A stretch of 64,000 bases of DNA from Geoglobus acetivorans. Its GTDB lineage: Archaea; Halobacteriota; Archaeoglobi; Archaeoglobales; Archaeoglobaceae. Below, piece after piece: positions 48,588 through 57,628 of this stretch (the stretch's first letter is position 1; every line of letters starts with the position of its first letter). Position numbers and translations under genes: made by a program. The notes under the pieces are model-generated. The model saw only the letters and a program-made list of their open reading frames with translations. It searched no databases and was not told the DNA's origin. Where the stretch lies: assembly GCF_000789255.1 (NCBI RefSeq), contig NZ_CP009552.1, forward strand, positions 124,001 through 188,000. Direction: 5' to 3'.

Positions 48588-50848
48588 CACTCATCCCTCA
48601 GTCTGTCGAGCATTATTCTCTTTTCTACCCTCGCGACAGTCTCTCTAACCCTCTCGACAGCATCAGGGTTGGCAGACACACTGTCTATTCCGAGCCTAAC
48701 GAGTTTTTCGACCACCTTCGGGTAGCTTCCTGCCTGTCCGCATATCGATGTCTTAACACCATGTTTTCTGCACACCTTTATCACGTGCTCTATGAGCTTC
48801 ATGACTGCTGGATGTGTCTCGTCATACAGATATGCGACGTTTTCGTTGTTTCTGTCCACGGCTATTGTGTACTGGGTGAGGTCGTTTGTTCCGAAAGATA
48901 CGAAGTCAATACCCTCTTTTACAAGGTCCTCTATTATGATTGCAGCTGCGGGGGTTTCCACCATAATGCCGAACTCAATTTTGCTCAGCGGAAGCCCTTC
49001 TTCCATTATTATCTGCTTGGCTCTCCTCACTTCATCCACTCTTGTTATCAGCGGGAGCATTATACCTATGTTCGTGTAACCCTCTTCGACAAGCCTCTTT
49101 ATTGCTCTTATCTCCGCTCTGAAATGTTCCTCTTCTATGAGGTCTCTCCTTATTCCTCTGAATCCCAGCATGGGGTTTGCTTCGATTGGTTCGTCTTCTC
49201 CGCCTTCCATTGCCCTGAACTCGTCTGTCGGTGCGTCAATTGTCCTTATCCAGACTGGCTTTGGATAGAATGTGTCAACAACGACTTTCATGCCTTCGTA
49301 AAGTTTCTGGACGTATTCCTCGACTTCTCCGTCTTTTATGTATTTCATCGGGTGTTTGGGCAGGCCGAGAACCATGTGCTCTATCCTGAACAGCCCCACT
49401 CCATCTGCCCCTGTTTCAAAGGCTCTTTTTGCACCGTCAGGGATGGAGATGTTTACCTTGACTTCGGTGGCCGTGATTATTTTTCCGCCACCAGCCAGAA
49501 CTTTTGGTTTATCTTCTTCCGTTTTAAGCTCCACGGCGCCCTCATAAACATTGCCTTTTTCACCATCCACAGTAACAATCATTCCGTCCTTCAGGATCTT
49601 AGTCGCCTCCTTTGTTCCTACAACTGCCGGCACTCCAAGCTCCCTGCTGACAATTGCGGCGTGGCAGGTCAGTCCACCCTCGTCAGTTACAATGGCCGAT
49701 GCCCTCTTCATCGCCGGAACCATGTCCGGGGTGGTCATGGTTGTAACGAGAATGTCGCCCTGTTCAACCTTGTTTATCTCCTTCTCGCTGAAGATAACCT
49801 TCACCTTTCCAATGCCAATACCTGGAGAAGCTCCAAGACCTTTGATAATAACCTTCAGATCACCGCTCACCTTACTCTCCTCCTTTGTTCCTCCTTTAAT
49901 GGTCGTTATGGCACGTGACTGCAGGATGTATACCCTGCCCTTTTCCATTCCCCATTCAACATCCTGGGGATTGCCGTAATGGTTTTCTATAAGCTCGGCA
50001 TACTTCACAAGCTCCTCAATCTCCTCGTCAGAGAGAACTCTTTCATTGGACTTTTCCGGAGGAAGGTCGACCGTTACCGTCTTTCCGTTCTCGTCTTTTG
50101 TGATCATAATTTTCTTTTCTCCAATTGAAACATCAACGAGTTTTCCTGCGTTTCTGTCATAGATATAGGTGTCAGGAGTTACAGAACCGCTGACAATTGC
50201 CTCACCGAGACCAAAAGCGGCCTCGATTATACACAGCTTTTCTCCGGTTACGGGGTGTGAGGTGAACATCACTCCGCTTTTCTCGCTGTTCACCATCTTC
50301 TGGACAACAACAGCTATGCTTACTTCCTCATGTTTGAAGCCCTGCTGAACCCTGTAGTATATCGCTCTCGGTGTGTAGAGGCTGCTCCAGCACTTTCTGA
50401 CCCTGTCCACCACATCTTCTTCGCCTCTTACGTTGAGGTAGGTCTCCTGCTGACCCGCAAAACTCGCCTCAGGCAAATCTTCTGCGGTGGCCGAGCTTCT
50501 CACCGCAACGAAGACTTCCTCACCCTCTTCTTCACAGAGCTTTCTGTAGGCCTTTTTTATTTCTTCTTCAATGTTTTCTGGAATTTTTGCCTCTTCAATG
50601 AGTTTTCTTATTTTTCCGGAAACCTCGTTGAGGTTATCGGTATTTTCAACATCAAGACCCCTCAACAGGTCGTTTATGTGATACCACAAGCCCGTAGCTT
50701 CCATGAACTCGATGAACGTTCTGCTATCAACCACAAAACCGTTTGGAACCGGAATTTCGTTTCTCAGAAGCTCTCCAAGGTTCGCACCCTTTCCACCGGC
50801 AAGTGGAACATCGTCTTTTCCGATTTCGTTCAGCCAGAGAATGCCCAT
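48587..50848 (-). CDS. ppsA: Phosphoenolpyruvate synthase
   Basis: Converts pyruvate, ATP and water to PEP, AMP and phosphate for gluconeogenesis. At 753 aa it has full length: an N-terminal ATP-grasp domain (DVPLAGGKGANLGELL, VRSSATAEDLPEASFAGQQE), the phosphohistidine swivel GGLTCHAAIVSRELGVPAVV with its catalytic His, and a C-terminal PEP-binding barrel (FGTNDLTQYTIAVDRN, CGQAGSYP). Start ATG 50848 (MGILWLNE); TTTTTAATTTA near 50877-50887 is its promoter. Confidence 0.96.
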   Translation of the reverse strand: MGILWLNEIGKDDVPLAGGKGANLGELLRNEIPVPNGFVVDSRTFIEFMEATGLWYHINDLLRGLDVENTDNLNEVSGKIRKLIEEAKIPENIEEEIKKAYRKLCEEEGEEVFVAVRSSATAEDLPEASFAGQQETYLNVRGEEDVVDRVRKCWSSLYTPRAIYYRVQQGFKHEEVSIAVVVQKMVNSEKSGVMFTSHPVTGEKLCIIEAAFGLGEAIVSGSVTPDTYIYDRNAGKLVDVSIGEKKIMITKDENGKTVTVDLPPEKSNERVLSDEEIEELVKYAELIENHYGNPQDVEWGMEKGRVYILQSRAITTIKGGTKEESKVSGDLKVIIKGLGASPGIGIGKVKVIFSEKEINKVEQGDILVTTMTTPDMVPAMKRASAIVTDEGGLTCHAAIVSRELGVPAVVGTKEATKILKDGMIVTVDGEKGNVYEGAVELKTEEDKPKVLAGGGKIITATEVKVNISIPDGAKRAFETGADGVGLFRIEHMVLGLPKHPMKYIKDGEVEEYVQKLYEGMKVVVDTFYPKPVWIRTIDAPTDEFRAMEGGEDEPIEANPMLGFRGIRRDLIEEEHFRAEIRAIKRLVEEGYTNIGIMLPLITRVDEVRRAKQIIMEEGLPLSKIEFGIMVETPAAAIIIEDLVKEGIDFVSFGTNDLTQYTIAVDRNNENVAYLYDETHPAVMKLIEHVIKVCRKHGVKTSICGQAGSYPKVVEKLVRLGIDSVSANPDAVERVRETVARVEKRIMLDRLRDE

Positions 50849-50940
50849 AAACATCACCCGATTGAGAAATGGTCAGTAAATTAAAAAGATTTTTCATAGT
50901 GTGCAGGGTCGTGTGAGGAATATGTCGTCTGGCCATTTGA

Positions 50941-50955
50941 CTATAAAAAATAATT
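50941..50955 (-). terminator. T-rich terminator downstream of candidate ncRNA
   Basis: On the minus strand ATTATTTTTTATAG, the kind of oligo-T tract that ends archaeal transcripts. It follows the hairpin RNA at 50966-51025 by about 10 bases. Confidence 0.4.
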
Positions 50956-50965
50956 GCAGATAAAG

Positions 50966-51025
50966 TGTTGCTCCGCCAACCGACCCGAGATCACGTTTTT
51001 CACACGGGCGTGGGAAGCGGAGCAA
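50966..51025 (-). ncRNA. Candidate structured RNA, H/ACA-like hairpin
   Basis: TTGCTCCGC (50968-50976) pairs perfectly with GCGGAGCAA (51017-51025). Inside are an unpaired region on each side, a second CCCG/CGGG stem, and a terminal part with two GA dinucleotides that could form a K-turn. On the minus strand the lower stem is followed at once by ACA. TTTAATAG (51045-51052) is 26 bases from the predicted 5' end and an oligo-T tract follows. This fits an archaeal H/ACA pseudouridylation guide; target not predicted. The plus strand also has a TATA-like element at 50941, so direction is not certain. Confidence 0.5.
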
Positions 51026-51103
51026 TAATACTATGGAGTATTCTCTATTAAATGTTTCTACCCGTGCAGTATCTGTTATTGGTGCGGGAACACCCACCTG
51101 GAT

Positions 51104-51223
51104 TTATTTCTGGAATTTCCTTAGTTTTGCTTCAACGAATCTCTTGCTGAGCCTTTCCCTCCTGCAGACCTTTCTGCTCTGGTTCAGCTCGAAGTAGTAA
51201 TCCAGCAATTCGTCATCATCCAT
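51104..51223 (-). CDS. Very small protein (39 aa), leaderless
   Basis: MDDDELLDYYFELNQSRKVC then RRERLSKRFVEAKLRKFQK: acidic start, basic C-terminal half, helical. ATG 51223 is about 27 bases from TTATAAATA (51246-51254), exactly the leaderless geometry seen for other genes here, and the frame is free of rare-looking codons. Not recognised; a small nucleic-acid- or ribosome-associated protein is possible. Confidence 0.55.
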   Translation of the reverse strand: MDDDELLDYYFELNQSRKVCRRERLSKRFVEAKLRKFQK

Positions 51224-51246
51224 GCCCTAATTCTGAGTACAGGTAT

Positions 51247-52461
51247 TTATAACACTGTACCGGTTTTGTAAACCCTCCCAAAACCCTCCGCAAGCTCACC
51301 CCTCTCTTTTGCGAATTCTCCTCTCAGAATAACTGTGTGGGGAAATACTGCCGGAAAACTCTCAAAGGGACTCCATTTGTGGAAATAATGGAGTTTCTGT
51401 GGCTTGATTTTCTCCACCTTTGAAATATCAAATACTGCGAGATTTGCGTAGTTTCCTGGTTTTACTGCTCCGTATCCATTAAAACCGAATATTTCTGCAG
51501 GATTTTCCGAGATCACCTTCGCCACATCAAAGATGTCCAGTTTTCCATAGAAAACAAGTCCCATGAGGAGAGGGTAGAGGGTTTCAACGCCGGGATAACC
51601 TGAGGCTCCGTTCTCTTTTTCCTCTGGGGAGTGGGGGGCATGATCTGAAGCAACAACGTCTATCTTTGAAAAATTGTCGAGCAGAAACTTCCTGTCATTT
51701 TCGGTCCTGAGCGGAGGGTTGACGTTCACGAAGTTTCCGAGTCGGCTGTGATGGGATGCATCAAGCAGGAGGTGGTGGGGAGTAACCTCTGCGTATGCGC
51801 CTTTTTCTCTGATGGTTTCAAAAGCCTCTCTTGTGGATATGTGGCAGAAATACCTGCCCTCAGATGCAAGTTTTTTAACTGCAAGAATTTCAGCTTCTCT
51901 TTTTCTGTGTAAAAAGTTAGGGATTTCGTTAGATTCCACAAACTCTGGAAGTTCAGCATGTATTGTCGAGAACGATGTAACCTTTTCCACCATTTCTGTC
52001 GTGGCTTCCACATCTTTGTTTTCGTGCTGCAGGAAGATCTCTCCAACTGCCGGGTTGTAGCCGTTTTTCTTTATTTTTTCTGCAATACTGTTTATCTTGG
52101 GGAAATTTCTTCTGGTAAGACCAATGTTCAGGGAATAATCCACGTTAACGAATTTGCTTGCAAGTCTCATCCTTTTCTCGTACATTTCCTCGCTGTCGAT
52201 AAATGGCCTGGAGTTTGGCTGATCGACGACAAGGCAGATTCCGCCGTTCAACGCGGACAGGGTTCCATTTCTTATCGTTTCTTTATGGCTTTCGTCAAAA
52301 TCTCTCAGGTGAACGTGAACGTCTATGCCTGCAGGCATTATAATTCCCTTCAGTTTTTTTCCTGAAATTTGCTTGCTTATTTCTACTATTTTGCCATCTT
52401 CGATTTTCATTCCTGCAGTTACTATGGTGTTTCCCAGCAGAATTTTTCCGTGGATGAGCAT
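51247..52461 (-). CDS. pyrC: Dihydroorotase
   Basis: Cyclises carbamoyl aspartate in pyrimidine synthesis. At 404 aa it has the class I amidohydrolase metal motifs: [19 protein letters not shown] (HxH), [28 protein letters not shown] and [16 protein letters not shown]. The Lys bridging metals is replaced or carried elsewhere, as in several archaeal forms. Leaderless start: ATG 52461 is 27 bases from the shared TATA at 52485-52492. Confidence 0.94.
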   Translation of the reverse strand: MLIHGKILLGNTIVTAGMKIEDGKIVEISKQISGKKLKGIIMPAGIDVHVHLRDFDESHKETIRNGTLSALNGGICLVVDQPNSRPFIDSEEMYEKRMRLASKFVNVDYSLNIGLTRRNFPKINSIAEKIKKNGYNPAVGEIFLQHENKDVEATTEMVEKVTSFSTIHAELPEFVESNEIPNFLHRKREAEILAVKKLASEGRYFCHISTREAFETIREKGAYAEVTPHHLLLDASHHSRLGNFVNVNPPLRTENDRKFLLDNFSKIDVVASDHAPHSPEEKENGASGYPGVETLYPLLMGLVFYGKLDIFDVAKVISENPAEIFGFNGYGAVKPGNYANLAVFDISKVEKIKPQKLHYFHKWSPFESFPAVFPHTVILRGEFAKERGELAEGFGRVYKTGTVL

Positions 52462-52484
52462 TAAAGAGAACCCCTAAACAAAGA

Positions 52485-52492
52485 TTTAAATA
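52485..52492. promoter_or_regulatory. Shared symmetric TATA box between pyrC and ftsZ
   Basis: TTTAAATA is about 27 bases from the pyrC ATG to the left and gives a rightward transcript start near 52515, about 21 bases before the ftsZ ATG with GGGGAGAGG in between. Confidence 0.55.
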
Positions 52493-52535
52493 CTATTCTG
52501 GAAATTTAGGTAAAAAAATCAGCGGGGAGAGGATT

Positions 52536-53624
52536 ATGGATTCAATAGTGAAAGAGGCTTTAAAGAGGGCAAATCAGGAGAAGAGACCTTTTACGAAAGA
52601 GGATGAGGATGACGAAATTCTCGAAATGCTTCACGAGCTGAGAACCGTTATAAGGGTTGTGGGAGTTGGGGGAAGCGGATGCAATACTGTTACAAGGATG
52701 TACGATGAGGGAATCGAAGGTGCAGAACTCATCGCAATAAATACGGATGTCCAGCATCTTTACTATACGAAGGCTGATAAGAGAATACTGGTTGGAAAGA
52801 AGAGAACAAGGGGTCTTGGAGCGGGAAGCCTTCCACAGGTTGGTGAGGAGGCAGCAAGAGAGAACGAAGAGGAGATCAAGGCACTGCTCGAAGGTTCTGA
52901 CCTCGTATTCATTACATGTGGTCTCGGTGGTGGAACTGGTACCGGGGCTGCTCCGGTTGTTGCTGAAGCAGCTCAGGATGCCGGAGCTCTTACCATAGCT
53001 GTTGTAACTCTGCCATTTACGGCAGAAGGTGCTATAAGAAGGGCGAACGCTGAAGCAGGGCTTGAGAGGTTGAGGGAGGTTACAGATACGGTCATTGTCA
53101 TTCCGAACGACAGGCTGCTGGACGTTGTGCCAAACTACCCGATACAGCTTGCATTCAAGGTGGCGGATGAGGTGCTGATGAGGGCGGTCAAGGGCATAAC
53201 TGAGCTCATCACGAAGCCGGCTCTGATAAACCTGGACTTTGCAGATGTCAGGACAGTGATGGAGAAGGGCGGGGTTGCGATGATTGGACTCGGTGAGGCC
53301 AGCGGCGAAGACAAAGCATCTGAAAGTGTGAGGAAGGCATTGAAGAGCCCGTTGCTCGATGTGGACATAACCGGCGCAAAGGCGGCGCTGGTCAATGTTA
53401 CCGGTGGTCCGGACATGACCATTGAAGAGGCAGAAAGCATCGTTGAGGAGATTTACAGCAAGATAGATCCCGATGCCAGGATAATCTGGGGTGCAATGAT
53501 CGATCCATCGCTTGAAAATACGATAAGGACTCTGGTAATAGTCACAGGCGTCAAATCACCTCAGATCTTTGGAAGAAAGGGTCCAGCGGTAACGAAGAGA
53601 TACGGAATTGACTTTGTCAGGTAA
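52536..53624 (+). CDS. ftsZ: Cell division protein FtsZ
   Basis: 362-aa tubulin-like GTPase that forms the division ring. The signature [13 protein letters not shown] is at about 128-140, with [15 protein letters not shown], the T3 region and NDRLLDVVP; the C-terminal domain is complete. The N-terminal 35 residues are charged and archaeal in type. Upstream GGGGAGAGG provides the ribosome site. First gene of an ftsZ-secE-spt5-rpl11 cluster common in Euryarchaeota. Confidence 0.97.
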   Translation: MDSIVKEALKRANQEKRPFTKEDEDDEILEMLHELRTVIRVVGVGGSGCNTVTRMYDEGIEGAELIAINTDVQHLYYTKADKRILVGKKRTRGLGAGSLPQVGEEAARENEEEIKALLEGSDLVFITCGLGGGTGTGAAPVVAEAAQDAGALTIAVVTLPFTAEGAIRRANAEAGLERLREVTDTVIVIPNDRLLDVVPNYPIQLAFKVADEVLMRAVKGITELITKPALINLDFADVRTVMEKGGVAMIGLGEASGEDKASESVRKALKSPLLDVDITGAKAALVNVTGGPDMTIEEAESIVEEIYSKIDPDARIIWGAMIDPSLENTIRTLVIVTGVKSPQIFGRKGPAVTKRYGIDFVR

Positions 53625-53657
53625 ACCTTTAAAAACCGAGTTTGGTGAGCGGAAGAT

Positions 53658-53831
53658 ATGCTCAGTGAAAAATTCAGGGATTACATCAACATACTCAAGA
53701 TGACCAGAAAACCGGATAGGGAGGAGTTCGTGACTACTCTGAAGGTATCCGTGGCTGTGATGCTGGTAATTGGTCTGATAGGCTTCATAGTCTATCTGCT
53801 TATGGATGTACTGCCGGGGTATCTGGGATGA
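53658..53831 (+). CDS. secE: Protein translocase subunit SecE (Sec61 gamma)
   Basis: 57 aa. An amphipathic helix (KFRDYINILKMTRKPDREEF) is followed by one transmembrane helix (VAVMLVIGLIGFIVYLLMDV) and a short tail, the entire structure of archaeal SecE. It overlaps spt5 by 4 bases (ATGA) and lies between ftsZ and spt5, the standard context. Confidence 0.92.
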   Translation: MLSEKFRDYINILKMTRKPDREEFVTTLKVSVAVMLVIGLIGFIVYLLMDVLPGYLG

Positions 53832-54283
53832 GCAAGTTCTTTATAGTGAAAACGACGGCAAATCAGGAGAAAATAGTGGCGAACCTGATGGCAGCGGCTG
53901 TTAAAAAGAGAGGCATAAATCTTTATTCAATTCTGTCTCCGAAGGAAATCAAAGGATACATCATTGTTGAGGCGGAGAGCAACGAGGATATTGTCAATGC
54001 AATAAAGGGTATTCCTCACATCAAGGGGCTTGTGAAGGGTGAAGTGAGCTTCACGGAAATTGAACATTTTCTGAAGCCCAAGAAAGCTGCTGAGCAGATC
54101 AGGGAAGGTTACAAGGTCGAAATCATCAGCGGACCGTTCAAGGGTGAAATGGCCATTGTGAAGAGAGTGGACGAGGCGAAGAATGAAATAACGGTCGAAC
54201 TCCTTGAGGCTGTAGTTCCAATTCCTGTAACGGTTAAAGCTGACAACGTTAGGATTCTTGAAAAAACGGATGAGGAGGTGTAA
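53828..54283 (+). CDS. spt5: Transcription elongation factor Spt5 (NusG)
   Basis: 151 aa with an NGN domain (KFFIVKTTANQEKIVANLMA to about 90) and a KOW domain (EGYKVEIISGPFKGEMAIVK). It increases RNA polymerase processivity and couples to translation. Stop lies 3 bases from the rpl11 start, with GAGGAGGTG between. Confidence 0.96.
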   Translation: MSKFFIVKTTANQEKIVANLMAAAVKKRGINLYSILSPKEIKGYIIVEAESNEDIVNAIKGIPHIKGLVKGEVSFTEIEHFLKPKKAAEQIREGYKVEIISGPFKGEMAIVKRVDEAKNEITVELLEAVVPIPVTVKADNVRILEKTDEEV

Positions 54284-54286
54284 TGG

Positions 54287-54760
54287 ATGCCACAGGTTGT
54301 TGAAGTTCTTGTTCCAGGAGGGAAAGCAAGCCCGGGACCACCACTTGGTCCGGCCATAGGTCCTCTCGGACTAAATGTCAAGCAGGTAGTGGATAAGATC
54401 AACGAGGCAACGAAAGACTTTGATGGATTGCCGGTTCCTGTCAAGATAATAGCAAATGAAGACAGAACCTTTGACATCGAGGTGGGTGTTCCACCTGTTT
54501 CGGCACTGATAAAGAAGGAACTCGGAATTGAGAAAGGCTCCAAGGCAACAGGAAGGGAGTACGTCGGAGATCTCACAATGGAGCAGGTGTACAAGATTGC
54601 GAGGATAAAGGTAAAACAGATGCTCTCGTATGACCTGAGGGGAGCGGTGCTGGAGGTTCTCGGAACTGCCGTTTCAATGGGCGTAACTGTGGAAGGAAAG
54701 CATCCCAAGGAAGTTCAGCAGGAAGTCAAGGAAGGAAAAATCGAAATTCCTGCCGAATAA
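54287..54760 (+). CDS. rpl11: 50S ribosomal protein L11
   Basis: 157 aa. [20 protein letters not shown] then [18 protein letters not shown] is the invariant N-terminal domain; [20 protein letters not shown] is the RNA-binding C-domain. Part of the GTPase centre. It is not followed by rpl1-rpl10-rpl12 here; a T-rich terminator region follows. Confidence 0.97.
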   Translation: MPQVVEVLVPGGKASPGPPLGPAIGPLGLNVKQVVDKINEATKDFDGLPVPVKIIANEDRTFDIEVGVPPVSALIKKELGIEKGSKATGREYVGDLTMEQVYKIARIKVKQMLSYDLRGAVLEVLGTAVSMGVTVEGKHPKEVQQEVKEGKIEIPAE

Positions 54761-54764
54761 TCCC

Positions 54765-54790
54765 CTGTTTTTTAATTTTAATACCTTTTA
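54765..54790 (+). terminator. T-rich terminator after rpl11
   Basis: CCCCTGTTTTTTAATTTT just downstream of the L11 stop. Oligo-T tracts of this type end archaeal transcripts. Confidence 0.45.
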
Positions 54791-54921
54791 GAGACCGTGG
54801 TGTTCTATCTTTTTCCTCTGTGGGTTGCCTCAACTTTCCCCCAATACGTTTCTTGTATGTTATCCAGTTAAGGGCATCTGGAGTAATTATGTTTAAATAT
54901 CATTTCTTCCTGCTTAGCCCT

Positions 54922-56148
54922 ATGAGTGATGACGTTCCATTGCCAGAAGTAAATATAGGTATGGTTGGTCATGTTGATCACGGTAAAACTACTCTTGTTG
55001 CTGCATTGAGTGGTGTGTGGACCGACAGGCACAGTGAAGAGCTCAAAAGGGGAATTTCGATCAAGCTCGGTTATGCCGATGCAACCTTCAGAAAATGCCC
55101 CAAGTGTGAGGGGACAGAGGCATACATGGTGGAAAAGGTGTGCCCGAAACACGGTGTTGAGACTGATATTCTCAGAACCGTGAGCTTCGTAGACAGTCCC
55201 GGGCATGAGACGCTGATGGCTACAATGCTGAGCGGTGCCGCTCTGATGGACGGAGCAGTGCTCGTTATTGCTGCAAATGAGAAATGTCCCAGGCCACAGA
55301 CCAAAGAGCATCTGATGGCTCTGGAGATTATAGGTGTCGACAGGATTGTCATCGTGCAGAACAAGATCGACATCGTTTCAAAGGAGAGGGTTTTGGAGAA
55401 CTTTCAGGAGATAAAGGAGTTTGTCAGAGGTACCATAGCTGAAAATGCCCCTGTAATTCCGGTATCTGCCCAGCAGAGGGTTAACATTGACGCGCTGATT
55501 GAGGTGATTGAAGATACAATACCGACGCCTGAGAGGGATCTGGAGTCTCCTCCGCTCATGTATGTTGCCAGGAGCTTTGATGTCAACAAACCCGGAACTG
55601 ATCCGGAGAATCTTGTGGGAGGTGTTCTGGGAGGCAGTCTCTCGAGGGGCAGACTCAGGGTGGGAGACGAAATAGAGGTCAGACCGGGAATAAAGGACGA
55701 AAGGGGGAATTATAACCCCATTCACAGCGAGGTCGTGAGCATCATGGCCTCAGGCAGACAGATTGAGGAAGCCACGCCCGGAGGCCTCATCGGCGTTGCC
55801 ACAAAACTCGATCCGTTCCTGACAAAGGCTGACGGGCTTGTGGGGAATGTCGTGGGCCATCCTGACAAGCTTCCCGACGTCCTGTTCGACTTCACGATGG
55901 ACGTGCATCTCCTTGAAAGGGTTGTTGGTGCTGAGGAAGAGCTCAGAGTGGAAAAGATAAAGATGAATGAACCGCTGATGCTTGCCGTTGGAACATCCAT
56001 CACACTCGGGGTTGTAACATCTGCGAGAGATGATGTTGTTGAGGTAAAGCTGAAGAGACCCGTCTGTGCTGAGAAAGGCTCTAAGGTTGCTATAAGCAGA
56101 AGGGTTGGCTCGAGATGGAGGCTGATAGGCGCCGGAACTCTAATCTGA
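54922..56148 (+). CDS. eif2g: Translation initiation factor aIF2 gamma subunit
   Basis: 408-aa GTPase that delivers Met-tRNAi. G1 [13 protein letters not shown] (about 12-24), the Cys knuckle [10 protein letters not shown]...CPKHG, G3 [11 protein letters not shown]4 QNKID, and the three-domain EF-Tu layout are all seen. The ATG at 54922 is about 27 bases from TTTAAATAT; the in-frame upstream residues are probably not translated. It overlaps the PIN gene by 34 bases. Confidence 0.97.
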   Translation: MSDDVPLPEVNIGMVGHVDHGKTTLVAALSGVWTDRHSEELKRGISIKLGYADATFRKCPKCEGTEAYMVEKVCPKHGVETDILRTVSFVDSPGHETLMATMLSGAALMDGAVLVIAANEKCPRPQTKEHLMALEIIGVDRIVIVQNKIDIVSKERVLENFQEIKEFVRGTIAENAPVIPVSAQQRVNIDALIEVIEDTIPTPERDLESPPLMYVARSFDVNKPGTDPENLVGGVLGGSLSRGRLRVGDEIEVRPGIKDERGNYNPIHSEVVSIMASGRQIEEATPGGLIGVATKLDPFLTKADGLVGNVVGHPDKLPDVLFDFTMDVHLLERVVGAEEELRVEKIKMNEPLMLAVGTSITLGVVTSARDDVVEVKLKRPVCAEKGSKVAISRRVGSRWRLIGAGTLI

Positions 56149-56534
56149 AGAGCGTAATAATTGACACGAATGTTTTAATTTACATTTTCACACACAGGGT
56201 TGACGTTTTCAGTCAGCTGAGGGAGCTTGGATTCAGGAGATTCATATTTCCGGAACAGACCATTGAAGAGCTGAAAAAGCTTCAGCTCAGCCTCGATGGG
56301 CTGGAAAAGAGGGCTGCGAAATTTGCCCTGAAGCTGATTGAGAACTGCAATGAATGTGAAATTTTTCACGTGGATGCAGAGGGGAACGACAACGCAATTC
56401 TCAGGCTGGCGAAGATGTTTTCATCCACCGTAATAACGAACGATAAACGCCTGAGAAAGAGGGCCAAACTGGAGGGAATCCCTGTGGGGTATCTGAGAGA
56501 GCTGAGATATGTCGAGGTTGAGGATGATTTTTGA
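56115..56534 (+). CDS. PIN-domain nuclease linked to aIF2 gamma (Fcf1/Utp23-like)
   Basis: 139 aa. [20 protein letters not shown] (Asp), [14 protein letters not shown] (Glu), [15 protein letters not shown] (Asp pair) and [17 protein letters not shown] match PIN proteins of the Fcf1-like branch that archaea often encode next to aIF2 gamma and that are suspected of rRNA processing. It is not a VapC, since no antitoxin precedes it. The first ~12 residues lie inside the aIF2 gamma frame, so the exact start is uncertain. Confidence 0.85.
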   Translation: MEADRRRNSNLKSVIIDTNVLIYIFTHRVDVFSQLRELGFRRFIFPEQTIEELKKLQLSLDGLEKRAAKFALKLIENCNECEIFHVDAEGNDNAILRLAKMFSSTVITNDKRLRKRAKLEGIPVGYLRELRYVEVEDDF

Positions 56535-56543
56535 GGAATCTCC

Positions 56544-56762
56544 ATGAATTCTCAGTTTGACGGCCTTGCAGGGCGATACGACAGATGGTATGATACACAT
56601 TCTGATTTGTTTGAAAAGGAGCTTGGGACAGTCTTTAAGCCTGACCCTCTTTCTCCTGAAATTGGTGTTGGGACAGGAAGATTTGCAGTTATGGAGAAAA
56701 AGATGAGCAGGCTTGTTTGCACGGATAACGACTTTGTATGCTATCTGTGCAGGCCGCTTTAG
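56544..56762 (+). pseudogene. Truncated SAM-dependent methyltransferase
   Basis: 72 codons. MNSQFDGLAGRYDRWYDTHS then DLFEKEL and LSPEIGVGTGRFAV reproduce the beginning of a class I methyltransferase, with motif I (EIGVGTGRF). After motif I the sequence becomes unrelated and ends, so at least 120 residues are missing; the stretch before motif I also looks shortened. The remains overlap the ncsA-type gene end by 4 bases. Confidence 0.75.
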
Positions 56763-57628
56763 CTGGACTTTTTCGAATACTTCATGACGTTTCTGCAGAA
56801 CTGGCAGATGCTGGATGTCGTTATCTCTCCACACTTCTTGCAGTACTTGTACTCGGTTTTCTCATCCCTGCGCTCTCTCGCCAGATTTCTGAGGACCGAA
56901 ACTCTGTAGCCCGGAACCCTTTTTTCTATGTCATACACTATCTCCTTCCACACGGTTGATGGGGCGTGCGGACACTCCTCGCTGACAAAGGGCAACTCTC
57001 TTGCCAGAACGTAGAGGAGATTTTCACGCTCGCTCATTTCGTACAGGGGCCTTATTCTTCCAATCATCCTGTCGTATCCCTCTATCCTTGGTTTCTGCTT
57101 TTCACTCCACTCAATGTTTCCCGAATACATGTTTTTCAGCAGGTTCGCCAATATGTCTTCAGCACAATGCCCTGTCGCAATCAGATCGAACCCGCTTTCC
57201 CTCGCAAACCTGTTGAACAGGTACCTTTTCACATTGCCGCAAACGGAGCATGTTTTTCTCTTAACATCGTCTATCCTGAATCCGTAATCCTCTATTCTCA
57301 CCACGTTCAGCTCGACATCAAGGATGCTGGAAACCTTCTGCGAGACTGCAAGGGATTTATCTGAATACCCTCCTATTCCGAGGTGAATGAAAAATGCCTC
57401 AAGCTCGAAATTCAGTTTTCTGGAAAGGGACTTCAGAGACATGAGCATTGCAACACTGTCCTTCCCGCCGCTCAGCGCTGCGAGGACTCTCTCATTTTTC
57501 CTTACCATTCTGTATCTTCTGACGGCAGATTCGACGGCACCCTCGTATTTCCTTATGAAACATTCCCTGCAGTAATATCTTCCCCTGAATTTTTCGAACG
57601 CCTTTTTCCCGCACGATGAACACATCAT
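56759..57628 (-). CDS. ncsA: tRNA 2-thiolation enzyme (NcsA/TtuA-type, Ctu1 family)
   Basis: 289 aa. Zinc-binding C3, C6, C20, C23 at the N-terminus; PP-loop ATPase motif LAALSGGKDSVAML (53-58 SGGKDS); central TCSVCGNVKRYLFN and GHCAEDILANLL with the Fe-S/catalytic cysteines; C-terminal zinc ribbon CKKCG...CQFC. It activates U34 or U54 of tRNA and inserts sulfur, important for tRNA stability at high temperature. It overlaps the downstream-located protease gene by 4 bases. Confidence 0.93.
   Translation of the reverse strand: MMCSSCGKKAFEKFRGRYYCRECFIRKYEGAVESAVRRYRMVRKNERVLAALSGGKDSVAMLMSLKSLSRKLNFELEAFFIHLGIGGYSDKSLAVSQKVSSILDVELNVVRIEDYGFRIDDVKRKTCSVCGNVKRYLFNRFARESGFDLIATGHCAEDILANLLKNMYSGNIEWSEKQKPRIEGYDRMIGRIRPLYEMSERENLLYVLARELPFVSEECPHAPSTVWKEIVYDIEKRVPGYRVSVLRNLARERRDEKTEYKYCKKCGEITTSSICQFCRNVMKYSKKSS

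Noticed and set aside
48524-49918. 464-codon plus-strand frame opposite PEP synthase and HGPRT
   Set aside because: Covers two well-supported genes; the Cys/His/Tyr-rich composition is an antisense artefact.
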